A DNA stretch of 64,000 bases from Sorghum bicolor (Eukaryota > Streptophyta > Magnoliopsida > Poales > Poaceae). Within the stretch, counting starts at the first letter, position 1, and the number at the start of each line of letters is the position of its first letter. Shown here piece by piece: positions 11,075 through 22,640 of the stretch. The stretch covers positions 43,881,047 through 43,945,046 of the forward strand of contig NC_012878.2 of NCBI RefSeq assembly GCF_000003195.3. The letters are read 5' to 3'. Below the pieces are notes generated by a model, which saw only the letters and a program-made list of their open reading frames with translations, was not told the DNA's origin and did not search any database. A program made the position numbers and the translations under genes.

Positions 11075-14000
11075 ATTGGATAGGTTCGCCGATGATGGAA
11101 ATTAGGCCAGGGATTTACATTGGCCGATGATTTAGTAGAAGTAGACATAGGTAATGGTGATAGGCCAAGGCCTACTTTTATTCGCGTTAAATTAGATTCT
11201 GAGTGTAAGCAGCAGTTCACTGATTTGTTAAAGGAATATAAAGATTGCTTTGCTTGGGATTATACCGAGATGTCTGGTTTAGACCGATCTATTGTTGAAC
11301 ATCGGTTACCTATCAAATCTGGATTTTGGCCGCATCAGCAGCCAGCTCGTCGATGCAATCCTAATATTCTTCCTCATATTAAGGCCGAAATAACTAAACT
11401 TATCGAAGCTAAATTTATTCGGCAATGTCGGTATGACGAGTGGATTTCCAATGTTGTTCCAGTTTACAAGAAAAATGAGAAGTTTCGTGTCTATATTGAT
11501 TTCAGAAATCCTAATAAGGCTACGCCGATGGATGGTTATCCAATGCCAGTTGCCGATTTGCTAGTTGATGCTGCAGCTGGACATCAGATCATTAGCTTTA
11601 TGGATAGCAATGTAGGGTATAATCAAATTTTCATGGCCAAAGAAGATATTCCGAAGACTGCATTTAGATGTCCTGGTCATGTTGGGTTGTTTGAATGGAT
11701 AGTCATGACTTTTGGCTTGAAAAATGCTGGTGCTACCTATCAGAGGGCTATGAATTTTGTCTTTCATGAGTTCATCGACAAGCTGGTGGAAATCTATATT
11801 GATGATGTGGTGGTTAAATCTGGAGATTTTACAAAGCATCTTGTCGATCTACGAAGGGTGTTGGAATGCACGAGGAAACATGGTTTAAAGATGAATCCTA
11901 ATAAATGTGCATTTGATGTATCGGCCGGGCAATTTCTTGGTTTCATGGTGCATCAGAGAGGAATGGAGATTAGTAAGAGATCTATTGATGCCATCAACAA
12001 AATAGTTGCTCCCACCAATAAGACTGAACTCCAATCTCTGATCGGCAAGGTAAATTTTATCAAGCGATTTATATCTAACTTGTCTAGTAAAATTCGTGCT
12101 TTTAGCCCTTTACTTAAGTTGAAAGCCGATCAAGAGTTTGTATGGGGAGAAGAGCAACAGTCAGCACTAGATGAAATCAATAATTATTTGACAAATCCTC
12201 CAGTTATGATTCCACCTCAGCAAGGAAAGCCTTTCAAATTATATTTGTCCACCGATGGAATGGTCATCGGTTCAGCTCTAATTCAAGAATTTGAAGGGAA
12301 AGAACGTGTGATTTATTATTTGAGTAGAAGACTGGTTGATGCTGAGACAAGGTATTCGGCAATAAAAAAATTATGTTTATGCTTATACTTTTCGTGTGTC
12401 AAATTGAGGCACTATCTTCTATCGGTCGAATGCACTGTTGTATGCAAAGATGATGTAGTCCGGTATATGCTATCTATGCCAATTATGAGTGGCAGGATCG
12501 GCAAATGGATTTTGGCGTTGTCAGAATTTGATCTGCGTTACGAATCGGCTAAAGCAGTTAAGGGGTAGATTATGGCCGATTTTGTGACCCAGCACTGCGG
12601 TACGGTAGGAGCTTTGGAGATCGTTCCTTGGACGCTCTTCTTTGATGGATCCACGTGTGACCGGGGGGTAGGAATCGACATAGTACTAATTTCTCCTCGA
12701 GAAAAGAAGTGAGTTCTCTCTGCCGATTGTTGCCACGTCAACAAATAATCAAGCCGAATATCAAGCTTTGATCAAAGGGTTGGAATTATTGAAAGGGGTT
12801 CATGCAGATGCTGTTGAAATCTTCGGTGATTTTATGTTGGTTATAAATCAATTGGCTGGGATTTATGAGTGCCGAAACGAGGTCCTGATAACCTATTATG
12901 GAAAAAGTATGCAACTATTGAAGGAATTCAAGGATTTCCGATTGGAGCATGTTCCTCGATTAAATAATGAGGAGGCTAATCGGTTGGCTCAGCATGCCTC
13001 AGGATATCAGCCTATCTTAAATGTATTATCGGCAATCAGTGCCGATGATTGGAGAAAAGAAATCATTGATTATTTAAAGGATCCATCTAAAAGGGTTGAG
13101 AGGCAAGTCAGGTTTCAAGCTACCAAGTATGTACTCCTTGGAGATGAATTATATTATCGGACAATAGATGGAGTTCTACTCAAATGCTTAGGTGATGATG
13201 AGGCTAAAAGCTTGATGGGTGAGATCCATGAAGGGGTGTGTGGAGCACATCAGTCGGCTTTTAAAATGAAATGGATGATTAGGAGGAATGGATATTATTG
13301 GCCGACTATACTCGAAGATTGCTTCAAATATTTCGTCAAAGGATGTCAAGGATGTCAGAAATTTAGCACTATTCAGAGGGCACCCGCATCGGCCATGAAT
13401 CCTATTATTAAACCTTGGCCGTTCCGGGGATGGGCTATTGATCTAATCGGCCAAATCTATCCACCATCAAGCAAGGGGCATAAGTTCATATTGGTTGCCA
13501 CTGATTATTTCACCAAGTGGGTTGAAGCTATCCCTTTGAAGAAAGTAACATCGGCCAACATGATCGATTTCGTGAAAGAACATATTGTGTACCGATTTGG
13601 GATTCCTCAGACGATTACTACCGATCAGGGTACTATGTTCACATCGGGAGAGTCTGATGAATTTGCGATCGGTATGGGGATTAAAGTGTTGAATTCTTCT
13701 CCCTATTATGCTCAAGCCAATGGGTAGGCCGAAGCATCTAACAAAGGAATTATTAAGCTCATCAAATGGAAGATTGAAGAGAATCCTAAGAGGTGGCATA
13801 CATTGTTGAATGAAGCTTTATGGTCATATCGGATGGCATGTCATGGATCGACAAAAGTTTCACCTTATCAGTTAGTGTATGGACACGATGCAGTGCTACC
13901 ATGGGAAATTAAGATTGGATCTAGGCGACTATCTTTTCAAGATCAGTTGGCTACCGATGACTGTTACTTTGATGAAAGATGAGTTAGACGATTTAGCAGG

Positions 14001-14307
14001 GCATCGGCTGAGGGCTTTGATAAGTATAGAAGAAAATAAAAAGAGAGTTGCCAGGTGGTATGATAAAAAGGTAAAAGCTAAGGAGTTTGCCGATGGAGAT
14101 TTGGTATGGAAATTGATTTTACCGATTGGGACTAAAAGTTCAAAATTTGGAAAATGATCTCCTAATTGGGAAGGTCCTTATCGGATAAATCGGTCTGCTC
14201 CTGGTAATGCTTATATTTTAGAAACTCTCGAAGGAGTTGAATTTCCCAGAGCACTAAATGGAAAATATTTAAAAAGGTATTACCCAAGCATTTGGGTTGA
14301 TGCATAA
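11075..14307 (+). pseudogene. E1 Pol: RT, two RNase H, integrase (degenerate)
   Basis: A long open stretch 11120-12568 covers RT (catalytic YIDDVVVKSGD intact) and the gypsy RNase H. A second, archaeal-type RNase H follows with FFDGST, NNQAEYQAL and a GD motif. Integrase has the zinc region HEGVCGAH...GCQGC, then Asp (AIDLIG), Asp (TTDQGT) and Glu. Defects: a 1-nt deletion at 11101, TAG at 12566 and 13725 (both CAG in E2), 2-nt deletions near 12712 and 13962, and TGG to TGA at 14155. The reading frame ends ...WVDA at a TAA, 14305-14307. Two RNase H domains indicate the Tat lineage. Confidence 0.9.
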
Positions 14308-14316
14308 AAGTTAAAT

Positions 14317-14400
14317 GCCGATAACACTCCTATCGGCTGGATTGAGATGTATCTAGAACTGAGCATGATGTTAAAAGATGCCGATAACAATCTTATCGGC
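14317..14400. repeat. Two GCCGATA/TATCGGC stem-loops between convergent genes
   Basis: Inverted repeats GCCGATA...TATCGGC (14317-14337, 7-bp stem) and GCCGATAA...TTATCGGC (14380-14400, 8-bp stem) lie just after the pol stop and before the end of the antisense gene. E2 has the same pair in slightly decayed form. Confidence 0.8.
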
Positions 14401-14615
14401 TAGACCAAAATAATCAAAAGTTTCTAAAAGTGGAACAAGGCAAGTTGCCGATGAAGAACTTATACATCCAGCAAGGCTTGGATGGCTGATATGGCGCGCA
14501 AGCGGATTTGATCGGCTTCTTCTATCTCCCGGATGTCTTCATCGGCAGAACCTTCCACTGGCTTCAGCTTCTTCTTCATCTGCAGTGCCTTGCGAGCCTA
14601 GATGTTCCGTTCTTG

Positions 14616-17600
14616 CTACAGAGTCTTAAGCATCTCAGGCAGTTGGCTTTCTTCTTGTTGAGCTTGGGTCAGGGCTTCTTCAACTTGTTTAAGTTCAGCC
14701 AGTAAAGCCTCCCTTTTTGCCGATAGGGTAGAGATCTTTTGCTTCAATTTGTCTCCTGAGGACTGCAGGACGCCGATGCTTTTATGCTTCTCATCGGCGA
14801 GATGTTTCACTTGCATTATTTCCTCTGCGAGTCGGGCATGGGAGGCCCTATCGGCATGACGCTGGGTTGCCTTTTGGTACTGAAGCTGACGACTTTCTAA
14901 GTGTGCAGCCTGGAAAAGAATCTCCTTGGCATCGGCTGGAATTTGACCTCGAAGGGACTTGAACAAAGCCTTGGTCAGATTAGAGTCATTGGCCAATTGG
15001 GCAGTGTCTTGGTGCAGTAAGGCCAGCAAGTCTTCCAGTTTGGCTTTTACTTCTGCCGATGAGATCCCTATTGCTTGAGAAGAGCTTGCTTCCTCGCCCT
15101 CATCATCGGAAATCTCAATGGCGAAGGAAAATAAGCTATCCGGAGAGTCCTGTTCCTGAAAAAAAGACAAAGATGAGTTATTTGATGATTGAATATTGGT
15201 AATACAAGGATGGAAATCTGATAACTTACTTGCTTCAGGGCTATCTCACGACTCTGGCCGGTTGATGCTATCGGTGCCATAGGTCGATCGGTTGAAGTGG
15301 CCGATGGAACGATGTCAACTGAAAAATAATGAGAGTAATTATAATTTGAAAAAATAAATCCATCGGTAGTAGTTTTATGGTTAGTATTTTATCTTGGGGA
15401 GATGCAGTACTTGTCTACTCTGGGGGAGCAACCGATGATATGATTGGATCCGCTGGATCGGCAGTCTGTTCAAGCACATCGGCTGGTGCTTCTTGTGGCT
15501 GAGGTGCTAATTGAGGGGGAGATGGTGCTTGCTGCGTCTGGGTTTTTGGTGAAGAGGGAGATGATTCCACATGAATTGGTGACACTGGATGAGGAGGAGA
15601 AGGCGGTGCTGTCTTCTAACGTTTTGGTTGCGACTTAGTGCTCTTGGGGCCTTTTCTCTTGACTTGACTGGACTGGGGGGCATCGACACTTGTTTTGGTA
15701 CCTCTGGTCTTTGCCGATTTGCCAGTTTATTGTTATGATAAGCAAGATTTCATGAGTCGAAGTATGAAAGAATGTCGATAAAAATTTTGTCAAAAGATAA
15801 AGGTTACCGATGAAGTTCCCATGGCAGCCGATGTATCCTGAAAAGATTGTGTGAGTATAGAATGGAATCGGTATAAGTGGAGGAAATCAAAGATTTACCT
15901 TGAAAGCTTGTGCCAAGGTAGCAGCAGCAACCGATGGAGATGTCTTTGCCCTTCTAGTGGTTATCTTCTTAAAATGCACATTCCGGTGCATTAAAGCTGC
16001 CAGGCTTGGTGCGTTGTGGCCGATCTGAGAAATCGGGCCTGATGGGAGAAGCTCGATCGGCTTACCACTCCTACTAACGGTTGGTGGTGTGTCGTCAACC
16101 TGTTCGAAAGGAAGAAAGTGAGTTACCGTTAAGGATAAAAATAATAAAAGGATTGAAGCATCGGTTGGAGACTAACAGTGTTTTCAGGAACTTTATACTT
16201 GGGGTCAATCATACCGCGGTATGTGAGAGCCGATGTGCAGAACTGATGCTCTTTCCACTCCTCCCACCACTATTTGTATGCTTGAGTAATAAAGAGAGCT
16301 GGGATCCAAGCCGATAGATCAATGTCTGACGTATCGACATTTGGTGGGAGCTCCTGATCCATTCAAAACCACTGGTTATGGTTTCCCTTGGTTTCACTAC
16401 ATCGGTGTAACTCAGTCCAATCGGCAGCTGCCCAAAAGCTAGTTGACGAGTCAGTGCCGATGGGTTGTAGAATTCATAAGTTGGGTTGGAGTTCTTCCCA
16501 CTGCTGAAGGTATTCACTGGAATAGCTCTTGGTGTGATAATTGCCATCATCAGATCATGGTCCTTGTTGAGGGCATCATCAAAGGGGTGGAAAATGAGCG
16601 GGAATCTGGTTTCTAGATCCTCATAAGGCATCCATGCCTGCTGGTCATTGGCTAGCCCCTCATAGAGAGTTTGGGAGAATCGGCTGACCTGGTCTTCATT
16701 ACCACCAGTACCAGGTAAGACTATGGCAGCCTCACCATAGTTCAAAGGGGGGCGAGTTGCCGATTCTTCGTCATCCAATTCATAATCTTCGGCTATGTCC
16801 CTGGGAAAGCGTTGTGCAAAAAGATTGAATCCAAGGCGCTTATGCATATGAACACTGAGCCACATGTTGATGAACCACCAGGGACCTCCTAAGTTGCCAA
16901 TAGGTTGGCCTAACAAAAGCTTCTCAGCTACTTGGTAGAGGAGGTGATAAGCAGAGCCAAGAAGGTATCGGCCAAGAGGGAATCGGCCGCCTTCGGCTAG
17001 TCTTTCTACTGCCGATAGATAGACAGAGGTTGGCCCTACCGATCGGCCGCAGAAAATGAACTTATCCAGCCACATATTCAGGAAGACAACGTGTTCCCTC
17101 TGACCGACTGGCCCTGTTTTTTGGTATTTCTGAATGTATCCTGACCAACCGCCGATGTTGTGGGTTTCTACTTTACGCTCAGGCTTGCGATCATATAAAT
17201 GGTTATCATCGACAGTTGATATGTCTAAACCAGTAAGCATGAGCACATCGGCAAGAGTAGGGGAAGCAGGGCCATGACCAAATAGAAAGGCATTGAGGGT
17301 ATCAGACCAGAAGTATGAAGCAGCTATCAACAGTGATTCATTCCTCTCCATGTCAGCAATGGATAGCCTAATGCATTGGTCTAATTTTCGCTCACCCCAT
17401 TGGACTTCGTTCGAATTGCCGATTCTCAGGCACCAATCTTTCCACCCTTTAGTAGGACTAGGCCAAGAACGGAAAGTGTCTTTCCACAGATCTAAAGAGA
17501 AGTTTTCAACCCTAAAGGGGATCCTATTTGTCTCTACATTTATTAAATCGGTAGGATCTGGATTTCCCAATGGACCAAGACACTAGAAGTGAGGTTGATC

Positions 17601-17786
17601 GGTAGGGATTACAATCTTATCAGCCATTTCCTAAAAGATTTGGAGGTCGGAAGAACGGAAAAGGAAACAAAAAAGAAAAAGGATGTACTCAGTAAATAGA
17701 TTCGCAGATGAATAGGAGTACAACAAAAGTATAAATAAGAAAGGGGGTGTTGAGTTGACCTCAGGGACAATGAAGTTGATGGCCAT
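14616..17786 (-). pseudogene. E1 antisense plant-mobile-domain gene (degenerate, six exons)
   Basis: Opposite in strand to E1. Exons by splice consensus and comparison with E2: exon 1 17760-17786 (ATG, nine codons), exon 2 16177-17630 (PMD, RNSxxVQWGERKLDQ region), exon 3 15899-16099, exon 4 about 15393-15730, exon 5 15230-15318, exon 6 from 15155 down (acidic start, coiled coil). Exons 1, 3 and 5 have exactly the E2 lengths (27, 201, 89). Decay: an in-frame TAG near 17584, a 4-nt net loss in exon 2, the exon 4 acceptor AG to AA, the intron 4 donor GT to AT (15391-15392), and an early TAG at 14616 that shortens the coiled coil. Same position as the E2 gene. Function unknown; PMD proteins are a TE-associated and chromatin-associated plant family. 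Confidence 0.8.
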
Positions 17787-17940
17787 TTCTTCCCGAGAAG
17801 AGGAAAGAATCGAAGACTCAAAGGACTGTTGGAGGGGGTCTTTGTCGGAGTTTTTGAAGTTCTCGAACGGTGCCGCCGCTAGGAAGGTGGGGTTTGAGGC
17901 TATAGAATGACAGGATGGAAGAAGAGTACTGGAGAAGGAA

Positions 17941-17950
17941 GTATTTATAG
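17941..17950 (-). promoter_or_regulatory. TATA box of the E1 antisense gene
   Basis: The minus strand reads CTATAAATAC, about 155-165 nt upstream of the antisense ATG (17786). The equivalent site in E2 (37961-37970) is CCTATAAGTA at the same distance. This suggests an independent antisense promoter rather than LTR-driven expression. Confidence 0.65.
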
Positions 17951-18333
17951 GACAAAAAGGGTAGGGGCAAATCTGACTTATCTCTTTGCCGCATCCGTGA
18001 AACCCGAGGGTTTTCAGGTGGATATGGTAACTGTTCGCACGGTAATCAAGGGATTACGTAGGTGATTTGACAGCGAGCGGTTATGATTTTGGAGGATATC
18101 TTACTGTGCAAGATCTCCTGGTCGGTTCATCGGCAGTCTTGTCTAACAGAAATGTTGCCGATGAATGTGTTCTGGGGAGATTCGGTTCGAGAAGTTGAGA
18201 AATTCGAGGAGCATGCAGGAGAACTGGGCTGAGGTTGTTTGGATTTGGTGATTAATTACTGACTAGAAGGAATAATTGCAGAAAGGCATCACTACTGTGG
18301 GGAATTTCGAAGCATTAATGATTTTATACTCCG

Positions 18334-18348
18334 AAATTGGAGGGCATG
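18334..18348 (+). promoter_or_regulatory. Polypurine tract of E1
   Basis: AAATTGGAGGGCATG directly abuts the 3' LTR start at 18349; E2 has a purine-rich equivalent with GGGGGG. Confidence 0.7.
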
Positions 18349-19079
18349 TGTTGACACCATTTTTGGGCACGTATCTTTGGATACGTATCTAGAGTTAATG
18401 AGGTGTAGATCGGTAGACAAGAAAGTGGTGACTAGTTTACAGACGAGTTGCCGATAAGGGTTGGTGCCGATTGGAAAACAACAGGGTATGGCTGAGTCCA
18501 GGAGTGGTGATAGATTCATGCTGATGACTGGTGCTGATGGTTGCCGATGGCTATGAGAGGTGGCTTGCCCATGGTCATGGAGAAAGGCGCAGGGGTTGTC
18601 GATCAACTCATGGCGGTGTACCGATCGGTTGTGGAGGATGATTTAATGTTTTCCATAGTTATTAGAGTTTGTTTTGTATATGAATTCCGTTTAATTTAGA
18701 ATTTGAATCCTAGTCGTGTCTGGTTGTAACTCCTTGTGAGCAAGGTATAAATATGGACCCCGTGGCAATGTAATGGATATCTATCTATCAATCAATCAAA
18801 CACGAGTTTTTACACATATTCTAGCATCTACTTTTCGATGACTTTGTCATATTTTCTTTTTACTACGAGTTCTTAAGGATTCTTCGAGTCAATCTCGACG
18901 AATTCTCGAGTTCCACGTGAGCACCTCTTGGCTGTGACATCTGGGCGCATCGCTGTTGTCGGGACCAAAGTGTTCGAGTTATCACCTTTGTCGGTTGTAA
19001 GGTCAAATCGGCTAGCACGCCTTAACATTTGAATCGGGTATTAGCCCTTTGTGTTTGCAGATCAGCTTTTGCACCAACA
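18349..19079 (+). repeat. 3' LTR of E1
   Basis: 731 bp, about 97% identical by eye to the 5' LTR; it has the same TATA box and the same CACCAACA end. The GTTGT duplication follows. Confidence 0.93.
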
Positions 19080-19084
19080 GTTGT

Positions 19085-19978
19085 CAACTCTTGTTGACCC
19101 TTGGTTTAGAGTTTTGTTATGCTCAGTGAGATCAAGATCCACACCATCCACATACATCTGCTGCTCTTACACTGGGAGTATGCAACATTCCATACCATTC
19201 CATTCCACCAAATATAGATGCTCCATGCTCTAAGTGTAGAATCTCTCTCTAATAGCTAAATGTTAGATGAGACACAAAGCAAAGGCTATAGAAAAATAAT
19301 CATCTTGTTAGGAAGGCATCATCAAGTCCTTAAAAAGAGAGAGAGAGAGAGAGAGAGAAATGCTAGCCTTGTCTCAATAGAAAAAGAATAGAGAGAGCAC
19401 AATCAAATAAAGGAGCCATCTAGCCGTCATACTCATTCCACCTTTCCACAAATATATCCTGATCTCGAGAATGACACTACTCTTCCTCCGAGGATTCGAG
19501 GTTTGACTTCACAACATATGCAATGTAAGTATGCCATCCCCTTGTTCCTACCTTGAGCTCCACATAAGCCGTTATTATAGTAGGATTACATAGAGAAGGC
19601 AACTTACTCATGTGCCTCGGTAAGGATTTATACACCACTTGAGTGACTTGAGAGAAATCATATGAGGAACATTAGGATTTATTTTGAAAAACTTAGCAAA
19701 AAGCTCTGGCATGAAACTTGCTAAAAGAATGAGAAAAGTAGATGTCCATTCTAAGTTGTTCTATCTCTCAACATCCCAACACTGAGTTAATGCTATAAGC
19801 CCCATGGGTGCTAAAGTAAAATTGGTGTGTTAGCATTACTAAGTTTTCTATCCAAAGAGAAGTTCTTTGTTGTGCACTTAGTACTATTAAGATGTTAACT
19901 TAGTAATAATACCTGATCCGATCGAACCAAGTCTTGATTGTTTGCTCGGGACGAGCAAAGGTTAAGCTTGGGGGATCT
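19085..19978 (+). other. Non-coding 3' end of Athila2 internal region
   Basis: No coding potential is seen. Contains a GA microsatellite and ends in the polypurine tract at 19957-19978 (AAAGGTTAAGCTTGGGGG core) immediately before the LTR. Confidence 0.7.
19336..19359. repeat. GA dinucleotide microsatellite
   Basis: About twelve tandem GA units in the Athila2 non-coding region. Confidence 0.95.
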
Positions 19979-21710
19979 TGTTGACGGGAAATAAGACCAA
20001 GTTCTATATATATTCAGAAGTCCATCAATAGTCCTCGATTGAAGGAAGATAAGCATCACATGAACATATTTATCACTAATAAAGTTCCACTTGTACTCTT
20101 AGCTTGTTCAATGTAGGGAAGAAGGAAATGAGCCATGTGGGCCCCATAACCTAGGTCGACCGACCGGGGTTTGGGCCCACCAGGGGCTCCCCTCCATGGC
20201 ATGAGGAATGGCATACTCCAAGGAGTCAATCCCAACCCTTGGATACAAGTGTGCTTGCCCTCAACAGTTCAAACACTTAGCACATGGATCCCAACCAATG
20301 AGGTGATGCCACCTGGCCCAACCTCCCACCGACTTAAGGATATTCTAGAAGGTCAGTGGGACCCAATGTCAGCCAAAGGGTAGGTCGGCCAACCGACATG
20401 TGGGCCCCATTTGGAGTCGGTTCACTCCCACCGACCTTCCTAATGTGTGGCAATGCTCCAACCGTCCATCTAAGGCGGTTGGGAGGTCGGTGCTTCCAAG
20501 GGTGGAGAATGAAGGAGCACGTGGATCACTGACGTGGCACCTCCTCTCTCACCCCTATATAAGAAGGAGTCCTCCATCACATCTCTCACATCTTCTATCT
20601 ATCATTTCATTTCTGTGGGAGATCAACTATAGTGTAGTCTAGTCTAGAGCGAGAGTTAGAGTCGAGTCGAGCGAAGCTCGGGTCTCCAGAGCTATCTTCT
20701 AGAGAGTCTGGTATAGCTCTTGTACCTTTTCTCTTGTATTACATTCTTTATATTAATATAGTCTTTCTTTACTTTACTAAGTATTTACTTCAAGTCTTTA
20801 CTTTGAGTATTGCTTAGTGCATTACTATACTTGTAGTAGTGTTGTGTCTTAGTCTTATTAGTGTAGCTGCCTTAGTTAGATTAGTGTCTTCAACACCTTG
20901 TGTGTGTTCCACTACCATTAGGGGCTTTGGCTATTTACGGGATAGTTGAAGTTATAAGACTAGTGTAAGCGAGGTGCTTAGGCTAGTGCTTATTAGTGGA
21001 TGCCACCGTATCAAACGTGTTAGCGGGCGGCGGCAAAGCGTGAGAGGCCTCTGCTTCCTAGTAGGTTCTATTCACGTCGGGTACAGTCTGTAGGCGCCCA
21101 TAAGACAAAGGTCCACTTGGATAGGAGTTTCGTCCTCCTATTGCAATCGACTTCCCACCACACAAGATTGTTTGGATACTAGTCTAGTTGAGTCATTTAC
21201 ATTGATTAGAATTAGAACACAGAAGTAGAGTTAGATACATAGGACTCCTTACTCACTCGTTGTCCTCCCACCTAGCTAGCTCACTACTAGTTATCTTTAC
21301 TTATCTTTATCTAACTTATCTATTATTCTATCTTGCTATTCTTACCCCCTATTAGCACTAGTGAACTTAGATTGAGTAGACATAAACCACGGATATCCAT
21401 CCATATATTTATTAAGAGAGTCTTAGTCCGCTTCCCGTGAGCGAACTATAAATTACGACACCGTGGATACTCACCACGGTTGAAGTGCTACAGCGGTACA
21501 TATGCGCTTGTAGAGTTACCCTTGGTACGTCTTGCGTCACCGCTAGAGTTTAGCGTTGCTTAGCATTTCTGGAGCCGTTGCTCAGGGTAGACTGACACCC
21601 TATCCTAGTAACAGCTTAGGCTTGCAATTAAGCAGTGCTGCTTAGGCGCCACCATTTCTAGATACTTGTCACATCTTACTCTAGCCGGTGTGTGTTAAGA
21701 TTTGCCAACA
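19979..21710 (+). repeat. 3' LTR of Athila2
   Basis: 1732 bp, TGTTGACGGG...TTTGCCAACA, with matching 5-bp ends TGTTG/CAACA. The plus-strand TATA box (CCTATATAAGAAGG, about 20553-20566) agrees with plus orientation and with the polypurine tract to its left. The right flank begins TTCTT. Confidence 0.82.
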
Positions 21711-22640
21711 TTCTTATAATCTCTTTATACATCATGTACATTATGTCCTTAGACCTGAGATTGTCGTATGTTCTCAAGATGTGAAACGACCTACTTAGGG
21801 ACTATTAAACGCTACTCCGTTACAGGGTAGTTATAAAGGTGGTCTTCAGGTTTGTCGAGGAACATGCTGTGAGACATAGATGATTAAGATGGAACTTGCC
21901 CCTCTCTATGTGAGAGATATATCACTGGATCACTCAAGTGATTGGATCAACAAATGCATGGCCGTGCTTGGGTTAAGTGTTAACCCACGAGTTGGACCAA
22001 ATATCGTGTGGCAAGGGAATTACATGTATATATATGTAGTGGTTCGTCTGATATGAACTTCGCATACGTATAGGAGTTGTCACGCCTTGCTAGAGGCCGC
22101 TGTCAACTATTGGGCGAGTAGGAGTACTCGGCCCATGTCTATATGCACGTGAACCCATAGGGTCGCACACTTAAGGGGCTAGAAACCTAATTCGGGTTGG
22201 ACCCGAATTAGACAAGGCTTACGGTTTCTAATTGGGCCCCCGTCTCGGGGCTAATTGGAGGACGCCTATATAAGAGAGGGAGGGGTGCAGCTAGGGTTAA
22301 TCCCACGCCATTAGGTAGCTGCCGCCGCTCACCCATGCTCGTGCCTTTTGCTCCTCGCGGACCTAGCAGTCTGGAGGCGCAATGCTTCTTCCCTACACGT
22401 GTGGGATACCTCGGGAGTGCTGCATCTAGAGCACAAGGACGAACCGTGGAAGAGAGATTGGTGTGGTGGATGACCACGCAACTGCACGGCACTGCTACTA
22501 CGCGCACAACAACACCGAGTCGCTTCCGCTTCATCTGCGCGTCTAGTGGTAATCCCGTGATCTATAACTTGTAGTTGATTCTTTTTTATGAGGTCGAAAT
22601 TTTTGTTTCCTAGCTAGCGTAGCGTCCTCATAATCCTACA
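21711..22640 (+). repeat. LTR of unidentified element X (right part)
   Basis: Non-coding sequence with a plus-strand TATA box (CCTATATAAGAG, about 22265-22276) ending ATCCTACA. On the minus strand the end reads TGTAGG, giving a TG/CA LTR boundary inside the copia RT. The five bases to its right (CTCAC, 22641-22645) would be the target duplication; the partner is off-window. Its left part is cut by Athila2. Whether this is a solo or a 3' LTR, and its superfamily, cannot be told. Confidence 0.5.

Larger units (their letters stand above)
6683..19079 (+). mobile_element. E1: complete Tat-lineage Ty3/gypsy element with antisense PMD gene
   Basis: 12,397 bp, TGTTGACACC...ACCAACA, flanked by a 5-bp duplication GTTGT (6678-6682 and 19080-19084). 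Order: 5' LTR, primer site, Gag-Pro, Pol, hairpins, antisense PMD gene, polypurine tract, 3' LTR. By-eye comparison of the LTRs gives about 24 differences in 730 bp (about 3%). All genes are damaged by stops and small indels. The Tat lineage is indicated by the second archaeal-type RNase H in Pol and by the extra antisense ORF. Confidence 0.93.
5958..21710 (+). mobile_element. Athila2: plus-strand Athila-like element, 3' part, split by E1
   Basis: The visible parts are 5958-6682 and 19085-19978 (internal) plus the 3' LTR 19979-21710. The 5' portion lies left of element A, outside the window. A polypurine tract with the Athila-like AAGCTTGGGGGA core directly precedes the LTR, giving plus orientation. 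Only a short ORF remnant is coding. It is interrupted by E1, whose GTTGT duplication marks the join. It appears to sit inside the LTR of element X. Confidence 0.75.

Noticed and set aside
17609..17821. Minus-strand 70-codon ORF at the start of the E1 antisense gene
   Set aside because: Wrong frame; the splice-consistent start uses a different ATG (17786) conserved in E2.
20171..20642. ORFs of 70 and 80 codons on the plus strand
   Set aside because: Both are inside the Athila2 LTR around its TATA box; no domain and no conservation evidence.
22208..22574. Overlapping ORFs on both strands (about 80-108 codons)
   Set aside because: GC-rich LTR leader of element X; opposite-strand openness indicates composition rather than coding.
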